A stretch of 64,000 nucleotides of DNA from Ignavibacteriota bacterium (lineage in GTDB: Bacteria; Bacteroidota; Ignavibacteria; UBA10030; SZUA-254), in the NCBI GenBank assembly GCA_016212665.1, contig JACREZ010000016.1, forward strand, positions 186,001-250,000, read 5' to 3'. The notes beneath the pieces were generated by a model. That model ran no database searches and was not told where the DNA came from. It worked only from the letters and a program-made list of their open reading frames with translations. A program made the position numbers and the translations under genes. Positions 62,378 to 64,000 of the stretch are shown here, piece by piece; position 1 is the stretch's first letter; the number at the start of each line of letters is the position of its first letter.

Positions 62378-63325
62378 ATGAACGGATCGATAAATAGTCC
62401 TTTTCGATATGCCGGGGGAAAATTTTATGCAAGGAAACTTATCCTTGAGCATGTCCCACCCCATGTTGCTTACATTGAACCTTTTGCAGGAGGGGCAAGC
62501 ATTTTTTTTGCAAAAGCCAAGGCTGATTTTAATCAACTCAATGATATAGATAAGGAACTTATTAACGTGTATCTTACGATTAGAGATAAACCCGAACAAT
62601 TGGTCGATATGCTGAAAGTAAGGTTAGGATCAGAAACTAACATCCCTTCCAAACTTACAAAAGGAATTGAAATAGGAGAACCGTTACCAGCTACTAAAGA
62701 ACTACATGGATTTTTTAAAAATGAGTTTCAACCACATAGTGACTTGGAAAAAGCATTGCGGTGGTTTTACTTGAATAGGACATCATATAGCGGAATTATG
62801 AATTCCCAAAATATGTATTGGGGTTATGGAGATCAGTTTTCCATGCAACCTAAAAACTGGCCACAAAATATTTTCAGAACCAGTAAGAAACTACAAAATG
62901 TATGTCTTACAAGTAATGACTTCGAAGAAATTATTGATGATGCACCAGACGGGGCATTTCTGTTTGTTGACCCTCCCTATTTTAATGCAGACCAAGACAA
63001 ATTTTATCAATATGCTTTTTCAAAGGAAGATCATTATCGTTTGGAGAGATGTGTAAGAAGAAACAATGAACGATTATTCTTATTTCTGACATACGATAAT
63101 ACTTTAGAAGTAAGACAACTTTACGGATGGATGAAAGAAATACATGATAAAGAATGGAATTATTGTATTCAAAGAACAGACGATCAAAAAAATGGAACAC
63201 AACGGAAGGGAGAACGTTACAAAGGAAAAGAACTTTTCATTCTGAATTATCATTCAAGATTAATGAATTCAGATATTCGTTTCAGTTTCGCCTTTGAGGA
63301 TGATGAAGTTGCCGTCTCTCGTTAA
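62378..63325 (+). CDS. DNA adenine methylase, D12 (Dam-like) class
   Basis: Motif X PFRYAGGK at 8-15, motif I IEPFAGGASIFF at 33-44, and catalytic motif IV VDPPYFN at 197-203. NRTSYSGIMNS and YTFSK-like late segments (YQYAFSKEDHYRL) are typical. I start at ATG 62378; an in-frame TTG at 62360 is less likely. It converges with, and overlaps by 44 bases, a nuclease-like gene on the other strand. The pair is likely a type II restriction-modification system with this enzyme protecting host DNA. Confidence 0.9.
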   Translation: MNGSINSPFRYAGGKFYARKLILEHVPPHVAYIEPFAGGASIFFAKAKADFNQLNDIDKELINVYLTIRDKPEQLVDMLKVRLGSETNIPSKLTKGIEIGEPLPATKELHGFFKNEFQPHSDLEKALRWFYLNRTSYSGIMNSQNMYWGYGDQFSMQPKNWPQNIFRTSKKLQNVCLTSNDFEEIIDDAPDGAFLFVDPPYFNADQDKFYQYAFSKEDHYRLERCVRRNNERLFLFLTYDNTLEVRQLYGWMKEIHDKEWNYCIQRTDDQKNGTQRKGERYKGKELFILNYHSRLMNSDIRFSFAFEDDEVAVSR

Positions 63326-64000
63326 CAACTTGGAGTAATCGTTCTTCGATATGTGTTAACGGTTTCCAATTTTCGTCGTTAACAAGTTTAACATATGGAG
63401 TACGGGGAATAAAACCTTCTATGGCAATGTCCTTAGGGATACAAAAACGCCAATCACTTTCACTTGCTTGAATTAAGTCCTCATCATTTTCTACATTGTA
63501 GTAATCATACAGTAAACTTTTAAGCTGTAACTCGTGGATAACTTCTAAGTGCTCACCAACGGTATTACCTTCAAAGATTGCATTCGAGGTATTCGTGATG
63601 AGAACATCAAAGCTATCTACGGAATAACGATCATTTGAAGTCCCCGCTAATTTAATGTTACTTCGAGAACGGTGACACTTTACATTAAAATGCGGAACCT
63701 TTAATACTTTGGTTCTCTTGCCATCACTGATACTTCCTCGTACAGCACTTTTACATTCTACCTTCAGAATGATTCCAGACCTGCGATGAGTTATGCTAAT
63801 ATCTTCATCATACGTACCGGGTTGTGCATTTAAGTTAAGTTTTTGAACGCTCCAAATGGATTTTGGCAAGATTTTTTCTAAAAGAAGAAAGGCATTATAC
63901 TCCATTGCCTTACCACGTATCATAGGAGTAACTTTTTGGTCTTCCAGAATCTCGAACAAAAATCCGAGAGGTATATTGAATTTTTTACAATACTGTAAAA
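63282..64000 (-). CDS. Putative type II restriction endonuclease (PD-(D/E)XK-like), 5' end outside the window
   Basis: The frame is open to the right edge (upstream codons read CKKFNIPLGFLFEILEDQK), so the start probably lies beyond 64000; a TTG at 63959 is only a possible internal start. Counting from that TTG, Asp51/Asp53 in GTYDEDISITHRR and Glu68-Cys-Lys70 in ILKVECKSAVRGS give the nuclease core. The C-terminus (RQLHHPQRRN) overlaps the end of the convergent adenine methylase gene. The pairing with a Dam-like methylase supports restriction function. Confidence 0.75.
   Translation of the reverse strand, partial: LQYCKKFNIPLGFLFEILEDQKVTPMIRGKAMEYNAFLLLEKILPKSIWSVQKLNLNAQPGTYDEDISITHRRSGIILKVECKSAVRGSISDGKRTKVLKVPHFNVKCHRSRSNIKLAGTSNDRYSVDSFDVLITNTSNAIFEGNTVGEHLEVIHELQLKSLLYDYYNVENDEDLIQASESDWRFCIPKDIAIEGFIPRTPYVKLVNDENWKPLTHIEERLLQVVNERRQLHHPQRRN

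Noticed and set aside
1-64000. Prophage or integrated plasmid
   Set aside because: No capsid, terminase, portal, integrase or replication genes are visible; the foreign-looking parts are small separate modules.

Overview
The window reads as a chromosomal segment of a Gram-negative bacterium of the Fibrobacterota-Chlorobiota-Bacteroidota group, most likely close to Ignavibacteria. Two secreted proteins end in the type IX secretion sorting signature (NYPNPFNP followed by a beta-rich tail). There is a Kdo and Lpt lipopolysaccharide set. Several promoters match the Bacteroidota form (TTG, 19-20 bases, TAnnTTTG). Core genes have moderate GC, while several inserted modules are visibly AT-rich. The assignment is an inference from these traits; no 16S gene is present.

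Layout. 1-3.0 kb: tail of an unrecognised gene, a Gfo/Idh/MocA oxidoreductase and a CCA-adding/poly(A) polymerase family enzyme, with small palindromes on both sides of the latter. 3.0-3.7 kb: an IS200-like HUH transposase with flanking repeats. 3.9-13 kb: an efflux operon (TolC, HlyD-type adaptor, MacB-type ATPase, one permease), then a four-helix-bundle gene and three tandem paralogous permeases. 13-16.1 kb: an adenine-specific DNA methyltransferase translationally coupled to a PIN nuclease. 16.3-25.8 kb, minus strand: a Cys/Met PLP enzyme, then lptB-lptA-lptC-kdsD-kdsC-kdsA in a tightly overlapping operon, a lipoprotein and a secreted M14 carboxypeptidase. 25.9-30.5 kb: hydrolase, BioY, small and orphan antitoxin-like genes, an acetyltransferase, a methyltransferase and a DnaQ-type exonuclease. 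30.7-41.7 kb, minus strand: exonuclease, recX, recA, receiver protein, thpR, cinA, pgpA, pgsA, pgeF, a very large sensor kinase and a DUF4783-like protein. 43-45.7 kb: an AT-rich island with a Ser/Thr kinase, an unrecognised partner and a PD-(D/E)XK nuclease-like protein. 45.8-48.9 kb: pyrR-pyrB-pyrC with a possible attenuator and leader ORF. 49-55.1 kb: T9SS cargo, DinB-like protein, glmS, a FabI/FabL-like reductase and an unusual DNA methyltransferase. 55.2-64 kb: tRNA-Phe, a 1595-residue beta-helix protein, hicBA, a Tat-exported PLP enzyme, and a convergent type II restriction-modification pair that runs off the right edge.

How it fits together. The backbone is envelope biogenesis (Kdo synthesis, LPS transport, phospholipid headgroups, GlmS, fatty-acid reduction, efflux), nucleotide synthesis and DNA repair. 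Small defence-like modules sit between these blocks. The intergenic DNA is notable: many gaps hold stuttering short repeats (AAAGTTAAAAGT, AGTCATTAGTCATT, ACTGTAAACAGAAAACTG types) and palindromes. Some of these appear to have entered coding sequence, at the 5' ends of lptC and lptA and inside the acetyltransferase. The best candidates for an undescribed system are the kinase/unknown/nuclease island at 43-45.7 kb and the methyltransferase-PIN pair at 13-16.1 kb.
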